Numbered from the stretch's first letter, positions 49,207 to 58,395 are shown. The stretch is 64,000 nt of DNA from Baekduia alba (GCF_028416635.1 NZ_CP114013.1:1178001-1242000), one strand, 5' to 3'. Notes: a model not told the origin generated them from the letters alone. Numbers and translations are program-made.

Positions 49207-50124
49207 TCACGCCGCCTTGACAGCCGGCGTGTCGCCGGTCGCCACGTCGGCGGTGTGGGCGTGCTGCGCGATGGCCCCGATGATCTGGGGCCAGGCGTCC
49301 TTGGGCAGGTCGTGGCCCATCCCGGGGATGGTGATGAGGCGGGCGCCGTCGATCGCCTTCGCGGTCGCGCGGCCGCCGGAGGGCGCGACGAGCTTGTCGG
49401 CGTCGCCGTGGATGACGAGCGTCGGCGCCTGCACGGCGCGCAGCTCGCGGCGGCGGTCGCCCGAGGCGATGATCGCGCCGAGCTGGCGGGCGGTCCCGGC
49501 CGGCGAGGCGCCGCGGTCGAAGGACAGGGCGATCATCTCGCGCAGCTCGAGGTCGTCGCGCTCGAAGCCCGGGGAGCCGATCGTGGTCCACGTCTTGATG
49601 CCGCGCTCGATGAAGCCGTCGCGGTCGCTCGGCGCCGACCCCAGCACCACCGGGTAGGTCTTCAGCGCCGGCTGGCCGCTGAAGCGCGCGCCCGTGTTGG
49701 ACATGATCGACGTCAGCGACCGCACGCGCGTGGGGTGCCGGGCGGCGACGGTCTGGGCGATCATGCCGCCCATCGACACGCCGACGACGTGCGCGCGCTC
49801 GATCTCCAGCGCGTCCATCAGCCCGACGGTGTCGAGCGCCATGTCGCTCAGCTTGTAGGCCGGGCGCGCGATGCGGCGCAGCGCGATCTCGTGGAGCTTG
49901 GGCACCGGCTTGCCGTCGACGCGCGTCGAGCGCCCGGTGTCGCGGTTGTCGAAGCGCACGACGAAGAAGCCGTCGGCGGCGAGCTGCTCGCAGAAGCGCG
50001 TGTCCCACGCGACCATCTGCGTCCCGAGGCCCATGATCAGCACCATCGGCGGCGCGGTGGGGTCGCCGAACGTCTCGTAGCACAGGGTGATGCCGTTGCC
50101 GACCTCGGCGAAGCGCTCGTCCAT
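49207..50124 (-). CDS. alpha/beta-fold hydrolase
   Basis: A 305-residue alpha/beta hydrolase with the catalytic set visible: nucleophile Ser in VVGVSMGGMIAQTVAARHPT, acid Asp in LVIHGDADKLVAPSGG and His in TIPGMGHDLPKDAWP. The oxyanion strand is VLIMGLGTQMVAWDTRFCEQ and the cap region lies between about 130 and 200. It resembles the actinobacterial group of lipase/haloalkane-dehalogenase-like hydrolases, but the substrate is not readable. Location is probably cytoplasmic. It is 12 bases downstream of the CHASE2/HD-GYP gene stop on the same strand, which may place it in that transcript. Confidence 0.9.
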   Translation of the reverse strand: MDERFAEVGNGITLCYETFGDPTAPPMVLIMGLGTQMVAWDTRFCEQLAADGFFVVRFDNRDTGRSTRVDGKPVPKLHEIALRRIARPAYKLSDMALDTVGLMDALEIERAHVVGVSMGGMIAQTVAARHPTRVRSLTSIMSNTGARFSGQPALKTYPVVLGSAPSDRDGFIERGIKTWTTIGSPGFERDDLELREMIALSFDRGASPAGTARQLGAIIASGDRRRELRAVQAPTLVIHGDADKLVAPSGGRATAKAIDGARLITIPGMGHDLPKDAWPQIIGAIAQHAHTADVATGDTPAVKAA

Positions 50125-50136
50125 CGTCCGAGACTA

Positions 50137-51900
50137 CTAAGCGGCCAGCGACAGCGGGGGAGGCTCGTCGGCGCCGCCGCGCGCGCCGGCCAGCGGCAGG
50201 AACAGGTCGACCAGCTCGGGGTCGAAGTGGCGGCCGCGCTGGCCGCGGATCTCGTCGAGCGCCTGCTCCAGCGTCCACGCGTCCTTGTAGGGGCGCTTGG
50301 AGCGCAGCGCGTCGAAGACGTCGCAGAGCGCCACGATGCGCCCGACCAGGGGGATCTCGGTGCCGCGCAGCCCGGCCGGGTAGCCGGAGCCGTCCCAGCG
50401 CTCGTGGTGCGTGCGCGCGATCTCCTCGCCGAGCTGGACCAGCGGCGACGGCGACCCCGACAGCATCGACGCGCCGATCTCCGCGTGCGTCTTCATGATC
50501 GCCCACTCCTCCGCGTCCAGCCGGCCCGGCTTGAGCAGGACGCGGTCCGGGATGCCGATCTTGCCGACGTCGTGGAGCACCGACGCGAGCCGCAGCGTCT
50601 CGGCGTCGCGCGCGCTGAACCCGGCGGCCAGCGCCAGGCTCTCGCACAGCACGCCGATCCGCTCGACGTGCTCGCCGGTGTCCTCGTCGCGCCACTCGGC
50701 GGCCAGGGCCAGGCGGCGGACGACCTCGAGCTGCGTCTCCTCCAGCTCCGCCGTGCGCTCGCGCACCGCCTGCTCGAGCGCCGCGTTGTGGCGCGAGACG
50801 CGATGGCGCTCGCGGCGCTCGGTCAGGTACGACGCGGTCACGGTCCCGACGGCGCTCAGCGCCAGGCCGGCGAGCGGCGCGACGACCGGCAGGATCCAGC
50901 CCTGGACGAACGCGAGGTAGGCGACGCCGACGTAGACGACGGCCAGCACCGGCGCGGTCAGCACCGACAGCGTGCGCAGGCGCAGCGCGGCGGCGGCCGG
51001 CGCGAGCGCGAGCAGCAGGATCGCCAGCACGCTGGCCCAGCCCGGGGCGGTGTGCAGCGGCAAGCCGTGCAGGACGGTCCACAGCGCGTTGGCCTGGACC
51101 TCGGGCCCGGACATCAGCTCGTCGCGGACCGTCGGCGTGGGGTGGACGTCCTGGCCGGTCGGCGCCGTCATGCCGACGACGACGACCTTGCCGCGCACCG
51201 CCGAGGCGGGCAGGTGCCGGTCGCGGACGTCGGAGAAGTGGTAGGTCGGGATCGTGCCGGGCGGCCCGCGGAAGTCGATCCAGGCGCCGCGCTTCTCGAA
51301 GGCCTTCAGGTCGACCTTCCGGCCCAGCGAGCGGGCGGCCGCGACCGCGATCGTCGCGACGCCGTCGCGCGACGGCTCCATCTTGGCGATCTCGCCGCCG
51401 GCCAGGATCGGGAACGACGCCATCGCCGCCCTGGCGCCGACGCGCGCGAGGTTCTCGTCGCCGCCGAGCACGTTGGTGTGGCCGTGCGCGTCGGTCTCGG
51501 TCGTCGCGAGGATCGTCCCCGGGAAGCGCCCGATCGCGTCGTACAGCGCCATGTCCTCGGTCGGGCTGGTGGCCTCCGTGAACTGGACGTCGTAGATGAC
51601 CTTCTTGGCGCCGAGCCGGTGCAGCTCGTCGAGCACCTGCGCGTGCCAGGTGCGCGGGTAGGGCCAGCGGCGCTGGTCGGCGTAGTCGGAGAACGTCTCG
51701 GCGTCGATGCCGACGACCGCGAGGTCGTTGGGCGGGACGGCCGGCCGGACGCGGAAGCGCAGCGAGACGGTCGTGTCCTCCAGCGAGCGCGCCGCGTGCG
51801 TCGTCCACATCCCGATGCCGGCGATCGCCGCGACGACGCCGGCCAGCAGGACGGCGCGCGCGTGGACGGGCCAGGTGCGGGGGCGCAGCAGCGCGGGCAC
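50137..51900 (-). CDS. CHASE2 sensor with HD-GYP phosphodiesterase domain
   Basis: A 587-residue membrane protein. One N-terminal helix, then the extracytoplasmic CHASE2 domain (residues about 45-285; DLAVVGIDAETFSDYADQRR, VIYDVQFTEATSPTEDMALY, RGKVVVVGMTAPTGQD), three further helices (about 290-370), a coiled stretch and an HD-GYP domain (EVVRRLALAAEWRDEDTGEH, LASVLHDVGKIGIPDRVLLK, HHERWDGSGYPAGLRGTEIP). HD-GYP enzymes degrade cyclic di-GMP, so outside signals would change that messenger. The gene follows a FecR-like secreted protein gene by 6 bases, a pairing often seen with CHASE2 proteins. Confidence 0.92.
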   Translation of the reverse strand: MPALLRPRTWPVHARAVLLAGVVAAIAGIGMWTTHAARSLEDTTVSLRFRVRPAVPPNDLAVVGIDAETFSDYADQRRWPYPRTWHAQVLDELHRLGAKKVIYDVQFTEATSPTEDMALYDAIGRFPGTILATTETDAHGHTNVLGGDENLARVGARAAMASFPILAGGEIAKMEPSRDGVATIAVAAARSLGRKVDLKAFEKRGAWIDFRGPPGTIPTYHFSDVRDRHLPASAVRGKVVVVGMTAPTGQDVHPTPTVRDELMSGPEVQANALWTVLHGLPLHTAPGWASVLAILLLALAPAAAALRLRTLSVLTAPVLAVVYVGVAYLAFVQGWILPVVAPLAGLALSAVGTVTASYLTERRERHRVSRHNAALEQAVRERTAELEETQLEVVRRLALAAEWRDEDTGEHVERIGVLCESLALAAGFSARDAETLRLASVLHDVGKIGIPDRVLLKPGRLDAEEWAIMKTHAEIGASMLSGSPSPLVQLGEEIARTHHERWDGSGYPAGLRGTEIPLVGRIVALCDVFDALRSKRPYKDAWTLEQALDEIRGQRGRHFDPELVDLFLPLAGARGGADEPPPLSLAA

Positions 51901-51906
51901 GGGCTC

Positions 51907-53178
51907 CTACGGCGCGACGCGCGCCAGGTAGTTGTGGCCCTTGGTCACGACGACGGTCCTGCCGCGCCCGAGGTCGCGCACGGCGACGGCGCCGGCGGTG
52001 ACGGTGGTGCGCGTGCCGGCGCAGGTGTCCTGGGTCTGCCAGCGCGTGCCGCGGACGGTCGCGACGCTGCCGCGGCCGCGGGTCTCGAAGCGGCCGTTGT
52101 GGTCCGAGCCCCAGAGCGAGCGGGCCGGCGCCTTCTTCTTCGTGACGGCCTTGGCGGCGTGCGCCCGGGCCCGGGTCCGCGCGGTCGTCGCGGCGCAGGA
52201 CGAGAAGTCGCCGCCGCGCAGCACGAGCTGCGTCAGGCCGCGGGCGGCCGTGCCCTGGCGGACCTCGAAGATGCCGCCCCAGAAGCGGCCGGTCTGCGTC
52301 GTGCCCTTCGTGTCCAGCGCGGACGTGAGCTCGACGGTCCCGGCGCGCGTGTCGATCAGCGTGCCGGTCGGGACAACCTTGGCGGCGCTGAGGTCGAGGA
52401 GCGCGCCGGTCGGCGAGGTCGCGACGACCCTGCCGGCGACCGCTGCGATGGCGATGGTCCGGCCCAGGACGGGCGTGACGTCGGCGGTCGCGGCGCCGGG
52501 CGCGGTCGTCGCGCCGCTGCCGTCGTCGGAGGACGCGCCGTCGCCGCCCGACGGGGAGTCGTCGTCGGACGACTTGTCGTCGTCCTTGGACTTGTCATTG
52601 CTGTTGGTCGGCGACGCGGAGGTCGACGAGCCCGAGCCGCTGCCGTTCGACCCCGAGCCCGAGGAGCCGCTGGAGCCCGAGCCGGTGGAGCCCGGCGAGC
52701 CGCTGCCGCTGCTGCCCGAGCCGCTGCTCCCGCTCGACCCGGAGCCGCTCGATCCGCTCCCACTCGACCCGCTGCCGCTGCCGCTGCCGCTCGGCCTCTG
52801 GGTCCCGAACGCCACGTCCCTGCCGTAGCTCGTCGTCAGCCCGCTCAGCGCGACGGCCCGCACGTGGTAGGTCGTGCCGGCCGCCAGGCCGCCGACGGGA
52901 AGCGTGACGTCCTGCTGGAGGCCGAGGAGCGCGGTCGGGACGGCCCGCGTGGTCGTGCCGTAGTCGGTCGTCGGCCCGTACTGCCAGGTGACGCCGCCGC
53001 CGAGGGCGGATAGCAGGACCGTGGCGCGGAACGTCGCGGCCGAGGTCGAGACGTCCTGCGGGCTGCCGGTGGTGACCGCCACCGTGACGGCGGGTGCCGA
53101 GGCCGGCACCATCGCGAGGGTGGCTGCCGCGGTCGCCAGCGAGGCGACGGCAGCGCGGGTCATCCGTGACGTGCGCAC
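51907..53178 (-). CDS. secreted FecR-like protein with fibronectin-like domain and Gly/Ser linker
   Basis: A 423-residue exported protein with a signal peptide (residues 1-29), a fibronectin-like region (about 35-130; VTTGSPQDVSTSAATFRATV, WQYGPTTDYGTTTRAVPT, TYHVRAVALSG), a roughly 80-residue Ser-Gly repeat and acidic linker, then a FecR-type domain (GTLIDTRAGTVELTSALDTK, GIFEVRQGT, RGSVATVRGTRWQTQDTCAG). FecR domains act outside the membrane in signalling. Together with the CHASE2/HD-GYP gene 6 bases downstream it probably forms an envelope-signal pair. The low-complexity linker is repetitive DNA but lies inside the gene. Confidence 0.87.
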   Translation of the reverse strand: MRTSRMTRAAVASLATAAATLAMVPASAPAVTVAVTTGSPQDVSTSAATFRATVLLSALGGGVTWQYGPTTDYGTTTRAVPTALLGLQQDVTLPVGGLAAGTTYHVRAVALSGLTTSYGRDVAFGTQRPSGSGSGSGSSGSGSSGSGSSGSSGSGSSGSGSPGSTGSGSSGSSGSGSNGSGSGSSTSASPTNSNDKSKDDDKSSDDDSPSGGDGASSDDGSGATTAPGAATADVTPVLGRTIAIAAVAGRVVATSPTGALLDLSAAKVVPTGTLIDTRAGTVELTSALDTKGTTQTGRFWGGIFEVRQGTAARGLTQLVLRGGDFSSCAATTARTRARAHAAKAVTKKKAPARSLWGSDHNGRFETRGRGSVATVRGTRWQTQDTCAGTRTTVTAGAVAVRDLGRGRTVVVTKGHNYLARVAP

Positions 53179-53242
53179 GTAGAAGAAGATCGGCAGCCTC
53201 GCGCCGATCTTCCGGAACCTGGACGGACGTCCGACGCGCGGG

Positions 53243-53872
53243 CTACGCCGCGGCGCGTTCCTGCGCGGCCACGAAGGCCGCCAGCCGCGCGTGACCGCCC
53301 TGCGCCACGGGCTCGCCGTGGGCGAACAGCAGCGCGTCGAAGTCGTCGCGCTCCAGCAGCCGGCGCAGCGCCGCGGTCAGCCCGGCGCGCACGCCCTCCG
53401 GGTCGTCGCCCATGAGCGAGCCCGGGACGTAGGTCAGCTCGCCGTCGCCGTCGCGGATCACCGCGTCGGCGAACAGCAGCACGCCCGGCCCCGCGGCGAT
53501 GTGGAACGCCGTGTCCTCGGGGGTGAGCGCGCCGACCTCCAGCGCCGTGACGCCGGGCGCGACCGTGTCGCCGAAGTCGAACGGCAGCACGTCGGGCTCG
53601 TCGCCGCCCTCGAACTCGTGCAGGCCCGAGCGCTGCGCCTTGATCGCGCAGCCGAAGCGCTCGACGAAGCACGCCGCGTGGCGCAGGTGGTGGCGGTTGG
53701 AGAGCAGGACGGTCTCCGGCCGCCCGTGGCGGGCGACGTCCTCGATCCCCTCCTCGGGCACGCGCGGATCGAACAGCGCGGCGCCCTCCACGTAGAAGTG
53801 GGAGTGCACCGGCTGGCCGATGCCTTCGTGGAAGGACGTCCAGTGAAGGACGCCGGGGAGCACTTCGTCCAT
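53243..53872 (-). CDS. degenerate metallo-beta-lactamase-fold hydrolase
   Basis: A 209-residue protein with the MBL layout: GVLHWTSFHEGIGQPVHSHF, strand ETVLLSNRHHLRHAACFVER, the central TPEDTAFHIAAGPGVLLFAD and the C-terminal LLFAHGEPVAQGGH. The usual HxHxDH zinc motif reads NRHHLRHA, so the metal site is altered and activity is doubtful or changed. Substrate unknown. It is 64 bases after the FecR-like gene on the same strand and 69 bases before the hairpin and MMPL gene. Length is normal for small MBL proteins. It could be a quorum- or hydrolase-like pseudo-enzyme. Confidence 0.8.
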   Translation of the reverse strand: MDEVLPGVLHWTSFHEGIGQPVHSHFYVEGAALFDPRVPEEGIEDVARHGRPETVLLSNRHHLRHAACFVERFGCAIKAQRSGLHEFEGGDEPDVLPFDFGDTVAPGVTALEVGALTPEDTAFHIAAGPGVLLFADAVIRDGDGELTYVPGSLMGDDPEGVRAGLTAALRRLLERDDFDALLFAHGEPVAQGGHARLAAFVAAQERAAA

Positions 53873-53887
53873 GCGCGACGCCTTACC

Positions 53888-53918
53888 CGCCGCGCCGGGT
53901 GCGACACCCGGCGCGGCG
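53888..53918 (-). terminator. strong hairpin after the MMPL gene
   Basis: CGCCGCGCCGGGTG (53888-53901) pairs perfectly with CACCCGGCGCGGCG (53905-53918) around a CGA loop: a 14-base stem. It lies 24 bases beyond the MMPL stop and before the MBL gene on the same strand. No T run. Probably ends the MMPL transcript. Confidence 0.65.
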
Positions 53919-53941
53919 AGCCAGTCAGGCGGCCGTCGTCC

Positions 53942-56239
53942 CTAGACCGGGTCCGGGACGGGGTCGGGGCGCGGGGCCGCCGGACGCTCCTCCGGCGGCT
54001 CGATCGCCAGGTTCGGCAGGCGCCTGTCCAGCCACTTCGGGATGTACCAGGCGGAGCGGCCGAGGATCTCCATGATCGCCGGGACCAGCAGGCACCGGAT
54101 GATCACCGCGTCGAAGAACACCGCGCTCGCCAGCCCAAGGCCGAAGAGCTTGATGATCCGGTCGTCGCCCAGGGCGAACGACGCGAACACCAGCACCATG
54201 ATCGACGCCGCCGCGGTGATGACCTTGCCGGTCGTCTGCAGGCCCCTCGCGACCGCGTTGTGGGCGTCGTTGGTGTGCACCCACTCCTCGTGGACGCGGG
54301 ACATGAGGAAGACCTCGTAGTCCATCGACAACCCGAACACGATGGCGAACATCAGCACCGGCACGAACGACTCGATCGGTCCGGTCCCGATCCCTAGCAG
54401 CGACGCGCCGTGGCCGTCCTGGAAGATCAGCGTGATGAACCCGAGCGCCGCGCCGATCGACAGCAGGTTCATGATCGCGGCCTTGACCGGGATCACGACC
54501 GAGCGGAAGACCACCAACAACAGCAGGGCACTCAGCAACACCACCACCCCGACGAACAGCGGCAGCTTGTCGGCCACCACGCGCGAGAAGTCCTCGTTGG
54601 AGGCGGTGAAGCCGCCCACCTCGACTCTCGCGCCGGTCTTCTGCTCGACCGCGGGCACGACGTCGTCGCGCAGGCGCTTGAGCGTGTCGGTCGTCGCGGC
54701 CTCCTGCGGGCCGGTCTTCGGGAACGCGGTGACCGTCGCGACCTGGCCGTCGGGCGAGATCGCCGGCTGCGACACGGTGGTGAAGTCCTTGTCGGCCTTC
54801 ACCGCGTCGGCCACGGCCTGCGCCGCCGCCTTGTCGCCCTTGTCCTTCAACTCGGTCACGAGCAGGAACGACCCGTTGGTGCCGGCGCCGAAGCCCTCGG
54901 CGATCAGGTCATAGGCCTTGCGCGTGGTCGTGCCGTCCGGGTCCACGCCCGCGTCCGACGAGCCCAGGCGCAGGTTGAGCGCCGGGATCGCCAGGCCGAG
55001 CAGGACGGCGAGCGAGACGATGACCGCGATCCACGGCCGCGCCTGCACGAGCCGGGCCCAGCGCTCCCAGCCGTGGCCCTCCTCGCGGCGGTGCTGGCGC
55101 TTGGCCTCGCGCTTGGCGCGGAAGCCCCTGCCCGGGATGCCGAAGCGCTTCTGGACGCCGTAGAAGCGGAAGCCGCCGCGGCGGTCGTACTCGCGCAGGA
55201 CGCCGTCGAAGAACAGCCCCGAGCCGCCGATGAGCGCCGGGATGATCGTCAGCGCCGAGAACATCACCGCGAGCACCGCGGTCGCCGCGCCGAGCGCGAC
55301 GCCGTGCATGAAGCTCAGCCCCAGCAGCAGCAGGCCGAGCAGGGCGATGACCACCGTGATGGCCGCGAAGAGCACGGTGCGCCCCGCGGTGTCGATGGCC
55401 TTCTCGATCGCGAGGTCGCGATCCATCCCGGCTCGGACCTCGGATCTGAACCGCGTCACCACGAACAGCGAGTAGTCGATCCCGACGCCCAGGCCGATCA
55501 GCGACGCGAGCTGGGCCGCGAAGTCCGGCGTGTCGACGAGGTGGCTGATCAGCGTGATGACGCCGAGCGCCGAGCCGAGGGCGAGCAGCGTCGCGATCAG
55601 CGGCAGGCCCGCCGCGACGAGCGAGCCGAAGGTGATCAGCAGGACGAGCGCCGCGAGGACGATGCCGATGCCCTCGGTGGACGACTGCTCCTCGCCGAAG
55701 CGCACGGCCTCGCCGCCAGGTCCGCCGTGCTCGACCTGGAGCGTGCCGGACCGCGCCGTGAACGCGTCCTTCTGGATGTCCTTCAGCGGATCCAGGTCGA
55801 TGTCGTTCGTGCTCTCCTTGTAGGTGAGCGACGCGACGCCGATCTTGCCGTCCTCGGTCAGCTGGCCGCCTTCGCCGAACGGGCTCGCGACGCTCGCGAC
55901 GTCGTCGTTGGCCTTGACCTTCTTCAGCGACGCCTCGATCGCCTGCTTGTGGGCGGCGTCGGTGAGCGTGCCGGACGTGGCGCGGTAGACGATCTGGTCG
56001 GTGTCGCCCTTGGCGGCCGGGAAGTGCTTGGCCAGCAGGTCGTAGGCGCGCTGGCTCTCGGTGCCGGGCAGCCGGAAGCTCGAGATCTCCTTGACGCCGA
56101 CCGACGAGGAGATCACCTGGATGGCGATCAGCGCGAAGACCCACGCGAGGAACGTGCGCCATCGATGCCTGTTGCAGACCCGTGCGAGGCGCACGAACCG
56201 CGAGTCTTGGGGAGTTTGGGGAGAGGTCATGCCCTCCAT
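53942..56239 (-). CDS. MMPL-family transporter (RND superfamily)
   Basis: A 765-residue membrane protein with two sets of helices and two large outer loops. Signatures: WRTFLAWVFALIAIQVISSS in helix 1, LASLIGLGVGIDYSLFVVTR with the FRSEVRAGM-like follow-on in the first domain, and FVPVLMFAIVFGLSMDYEVF with HEEWVHTNDAHNAVARGLQT and FFDAVIIRCLLVPAIMEILG in the second. MMPL proteins export lipids or drugs with proton flow. The C-terminus is a Pro-rich tail. ATG 56239 and 56230 are both possible. A strong hairpin follows the gene. It is preceded by a GT2-like gene on the same strand 45 bases away. Confidence 0.93.
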   Translation of the reverse strand: MEGMTSPQTPQDSRFVRLARVCNRHRWRTFLAWVFALIAIQVISSSVGVKEISSFRLPGTESQRAYDLLAKHFPAAKGDTDQIVYRATSGTLTDAAHKQAIEASLKKVKANDDVASVASPFGEGGQLTEDGKIGVASLTYKESTNDIDLDPLKDIQKDAFTARSGTLQVEHGGPGGEAVRFGEEQSSTEGIGIVLAALVLLITFGSLVAAGLPLIATLLALGSALGVITLISHLVDTPDFAAQLASLIGLGVGIDYSLFVVTRFRSEVRAGMDRDLAIEKAIDTAGRTVLFAAITVVIALLGLLLLGLSFMHGVALGAATAVLAVMFSALTIIPALIGGSGLFFDGVLREYDRRGGFRFYGVQKRFGIPGRGFRAKREAKRQHRREEGHGWERWARLVQARPWIAVIVSLAVLLGLAIPALNLRLGSSDAGVDPDGTTTRKAYDLIAEGFGAGTNGSFLLVTELKDKGDKAAAQAVADAVKADKDFTTVSQPAISPDGQVATVTAFPKTGPQEAATTDTLKRLRDDVVPAVEQKTGARVEVGGFTASNEDFSRVVADKLPLFVGVVVLLSALLLLVVFRSVVIPVKAAIMNLLSIGAALGFITLIFQDGHGASLLGIGTGPIESFVPVLMFAIVFGLSMDYEVFLMSRVHEEWVHTNDAHNAVARGLQTTGKVITAAASIMVLVFASFALGDDRIIKLFGLGLASAVFFDAVIIRCLLVPAIMEILGRSAWYIPKWLDRRLPNLAIEPPEERPAAPRPDPVPDPV

Positions 56240-56284
56240 CCTCTTCGATTTCGAGGACGGAGGCCATCTCGACGTCTGCTCATT

Positions 56285-57055
56285 TCAGCCGAGGTCGTCC
56301 CGGACGACGGTCCGGCGGGCGCGCGGAAGCCAGTGGACGAGGGCGTTTCCGGACCAGGGACGGCGCTGCGCCAAGGTCGTCCGGTGTCTGGTCAAGCGCG
56401 GTCGGCGCGTGGCTCCGCCGCGGCCCGCCCGGGCGTCGCGGTGCGCGGGCGCGTCGGCGACGGCGAGCAGGCGCCAGCCCTCGATCGTCGCGCGGCGCGC
56501 GAGGTCCGCCACCGCGGCGCTGCCGCGCAGCTCCGGGTCGAAACCGCCGAGGTCGAGGAAGCCGCGGCGCCGCAGGACCACGACGCCCGGGACCGCGGGC
56601 GCGGCCCAGAGCGCGTCGTGGTCGCGCTCCAGCGCGTCGGTCAGGCGCTTGAGCGTGCCGGGCGCGGGGCGGGTGGCGGCGTCGAGCAGCGCGAGGTACT
56701 CGCCGGTGGCCTCGTCGGCGACGAGGTCGCTGGCCGCGGCGGTGCCGAGGCGCCGCGGCGCGGTGAGCAGCGTGCGGCGCGCGAGCCGGTGGTGGTCGCC
56801 GAGCGTCTGGCGCGCGGCGCGCGCGGTGGGCGGCGCGGCCGCGTCGACGAAGACGAGCGCGCCGCCGCACCAGCCCGGCGAGAGGTCGGCGGCCAGCGCG
56901 GCCTGCAGCGCGGCGAGCTGCCAGGGCGCCTGGCGGGTGACGACGATCGCGACGTCGACCTCGTCGAGCAGGTCGTGGACGGCGCCGGCGCGGCGCGAAG
57001 GCGACCGGGGCGCGACGTCGGGCGGCTGTGATGGCGAACGCGATGGCGGCAGCAC
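56285..57055 (-). CDS. degenerate GT2-like glycosyltransferase
   Basis: A 256-residue protein whose central part follows the GT-A fold of family 2 (VDVAIVVTRQAPWQLAALQA, then ALVFVDAAAPPTARAARQTL, DLVADEATGEYLALLDAATR, and VVVLRRRGFLDLGGFDPELR). In place of the DxD motif it has LLDAATRPAPG and it lacks the usual ED/QxxRW ends. It may be inactive or an unusual branch. The N-terminus is Pro/Ser/Arg-rich. Substrate unknown. It lies between the MMPL gene and the DUF3891 gene on the same strand. The long C-terminal Arg-rich tail may be disordered. Confidence 0.7.
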   Translation of the reverse strand: MLPPSRSPSQPPDVAPRSPSRRAGAVHDLLDEVDVAIVVTRQAPWQLAALQAALAADLSPGWCGGALVFVDAAAPPTARAARQTLGDHHRLARRTLLTAPRRLGTAAASDLVADEATGEYLALLDAATRPAPGTLKRLTDALERDHDALWAAPAVPGVVVLRRRGFLDLGGFDPELRGSAAVADLARRATIEGWRLLAVADAPAHRDARAGRGGATRRPRLTRHRTTLAQRRPWSGNALVHWLPRARRTVVRDDLG

Positions 57056-57089
57056 GTCGTTCCCAAGCGTTGCCGGAACCTGACGATCT

Positions 57090-57869
57090 CTAACCCGGTG
57101 CTTCGAGGCGGACCTCGACGGTGAGCACCGGTGCGCGGTCCAGGGCGGCGTGCAGCGCCGGCTCGTCCGCGCTCGGACCGTCCAGGCGTCGGCCCTCGGC
57201 GCGGACGACGACGTGCGGCGCGGCGAACGGCCACGGGTCCAAGGTGTAGGTGTCGGGGGCGCTGCGGGTCAGCGTGAGCGGGACGCGGACGCTGCCCGCG
57301 CCGGCGGCCGTCGCCGGCGCGCCCGGCCCCGCGTGCGGCCCGCGCTCGTCGCGGCAGAGCGCGAGCGACAGGTCGTCCCACACGGCGACGAGCGCCCGGT
57401 TGCGCGCGAGCTCGTCGTCGGCGACGCCGAGCTGCGCGGTCAGCTCCTCCTGCAGCGCGCGCTGGCCGCCGAGGTACTCGTCCACCGCCCGGAGGATCCC
57501 CGGGTCGTCGGTCTTCGGCGGGAACCGCTCGTACAGGCCGGTGCCGTGCAGGGACACCAACAACGCCGCGTAGCGCGACTGGCTCAGGACGCGCTCCGGC
57601 GCGGCCGTCCACAGCGCGAGGTGCGTGCGGCGGTCCAGCTCGAAGAACTGCCGCGGCAGCCCCGTGTCGGGGTGGCGCTCGGGCCGGAGGTCCCAGGCGG
57701 CCATCCCGATGTCGTGCTGCACGGCGCCGAGGACGACCTCCTCCCGCGGCTCGGGCGCCGCGAAGCGCTCGTTGCCCCAGGCGCGCGCGAGCTGCCCGGC
57801 GAGCCAGGCGTGCGAGGCCTGGCCGATGGCGACGACGCCGCGGCCGTCGCCATCGGGGCGCAGGATCAT
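57090..57869 (-). CDS. DUF3891-family protein
   Basis: A 259-residue protein with the DUF3891 pattern: RGVVAIGQASHAWLAGQLAR at the start, VVLGAVQHDIGMAAWDLRPE with an HD-like His-Asp pair, PRQFFELDRRTHLALWTAAP, and YAALLVSLHGTGLYERFPPK with a second His. The middle is helical, the last 90 residues strand-rich. The HD-like residues suggest a metal-dependent hydrolase, but nothing is known of the reaction. It is 13 bases downstream of the acidic-protein gene. The ATG at 57869 is chosen because the longer frame is a shadow of that gene. Confidence 0.87.
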   Translation of the reverse strand: MILRPDGDGRGVVAIGQASHAWLAGQLARAWGNERFAAPEPREEVVLGAVQHDIGMAAWDLRPERHPDTGLPRQFFELDRRTHLALWTAAPERVLSQSRYAALLVSLHGTGLYERFPPKTDDPGILRAVDEYLGGQRALQEELTAQLGVADDELARNRALVAVWDDLSLALCRDERGPHAGPGAPATAAGAGSVRVPLTLTRSAPDTYTLDPWPFAAPHVVVRAEGRRLDGPSADEPALHAALDRAPVLTVEVRLEAPG

Positions 57870-57882
57870 GCGCGTCGACCGC

Positions 57883-58395
57883 CTAGCGGCGGTCGGTGTC
57901 GTCCTCGTCGAGCTCCGAGACGCGCTCCTCGTCGGCCTCGCCGTCGACCACGGTGGCCTCGTCGGCCTCGACCTCGGGCGTGAAGGCGTCGCCGATCGGC
58001 TCGGCGCGGCCGTCGCCGTGGGTCGCGTTCTCGATGAGCTGGTCCTCGGCGGCCTCGAAGCCCTCGGACTCGCCGCCGCCGGCCTCGTAGGCGGCCTCGA
58101 AGGCCTCGTCGCCGTGGGCGTCGTCCAGGCGCGGACCGCCGATGTCGCGCGCCTCGGCCGCCGCCGCGGCCTCTTCGGCCGCGACGAAGTCGTCGTCGGT
58201 GTGGACGACGGGCTTGGGCGGTTCCGGCGTGGCGGCGACCGGTGGCGCCGGCGCCGCGGGTGCGGGCGCCGGAGCCGGCGTGGGCGCTGCCGGGGCGGGC
58301 GCGGCGGCGCGGCCGGCGCGGCGCTTGCGGGCGAACGCGGCGCCGCCGGCGGCGAGGCCGCCGAGGGCGAGAAGTCTCTTGGGGATGCGGGGCAT
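57883..58395 (-). CDS. hypothetical protein with Ala/Pro linker and acidic tail
   Basis: A 170-residue protein: a short hydrophobic and basic start (PKRLLALGGLAAGGAAFARK) that may tether it to the membrane, an Ala-Pro-rich linker (residues about 28-60), then an acidic half with few hydrophobics (FVAAEEAAAAAEARDIGGPR, ADEATVVDGEADEERVSELD). Probably mostly unfolded. No family recognised. It is divergent from the small acidic protein at 58474, 78 bases away, and is followed by the DUF3891 gene. Confidence 0.65.
   Translation of the reverse strand: MPRIPKRLLALGGLAAGGAAFARKRRAGRAAAPAPAAPTPAPAPAPAAPAPPVAATPEPPKPVVHTDDDFVAAEEAAAAAEARDIGGPRLDDAHGDEAFEAAYEAGGGESEGFEAAEDQLIENATHGDGRAEPIGDAFTPEVEADEATVVDGEADEERVSELDEDDTDRR

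Noticed and set aside
52640-52800. Dense short repeats that could suggest a tandem repeat array or CRISPR
   Set aside because: They are the Ser-Gly linker codons of the FecR-like gene; the units vary and there are no spacers.
48913-53013. A plus-strand open frame of 1366 codons
   Set aside because: It is antisense to the hydrolase, CHASE2/HD-GYP and FecR-like genes, which have clear motifs; its own translation is low complexity.
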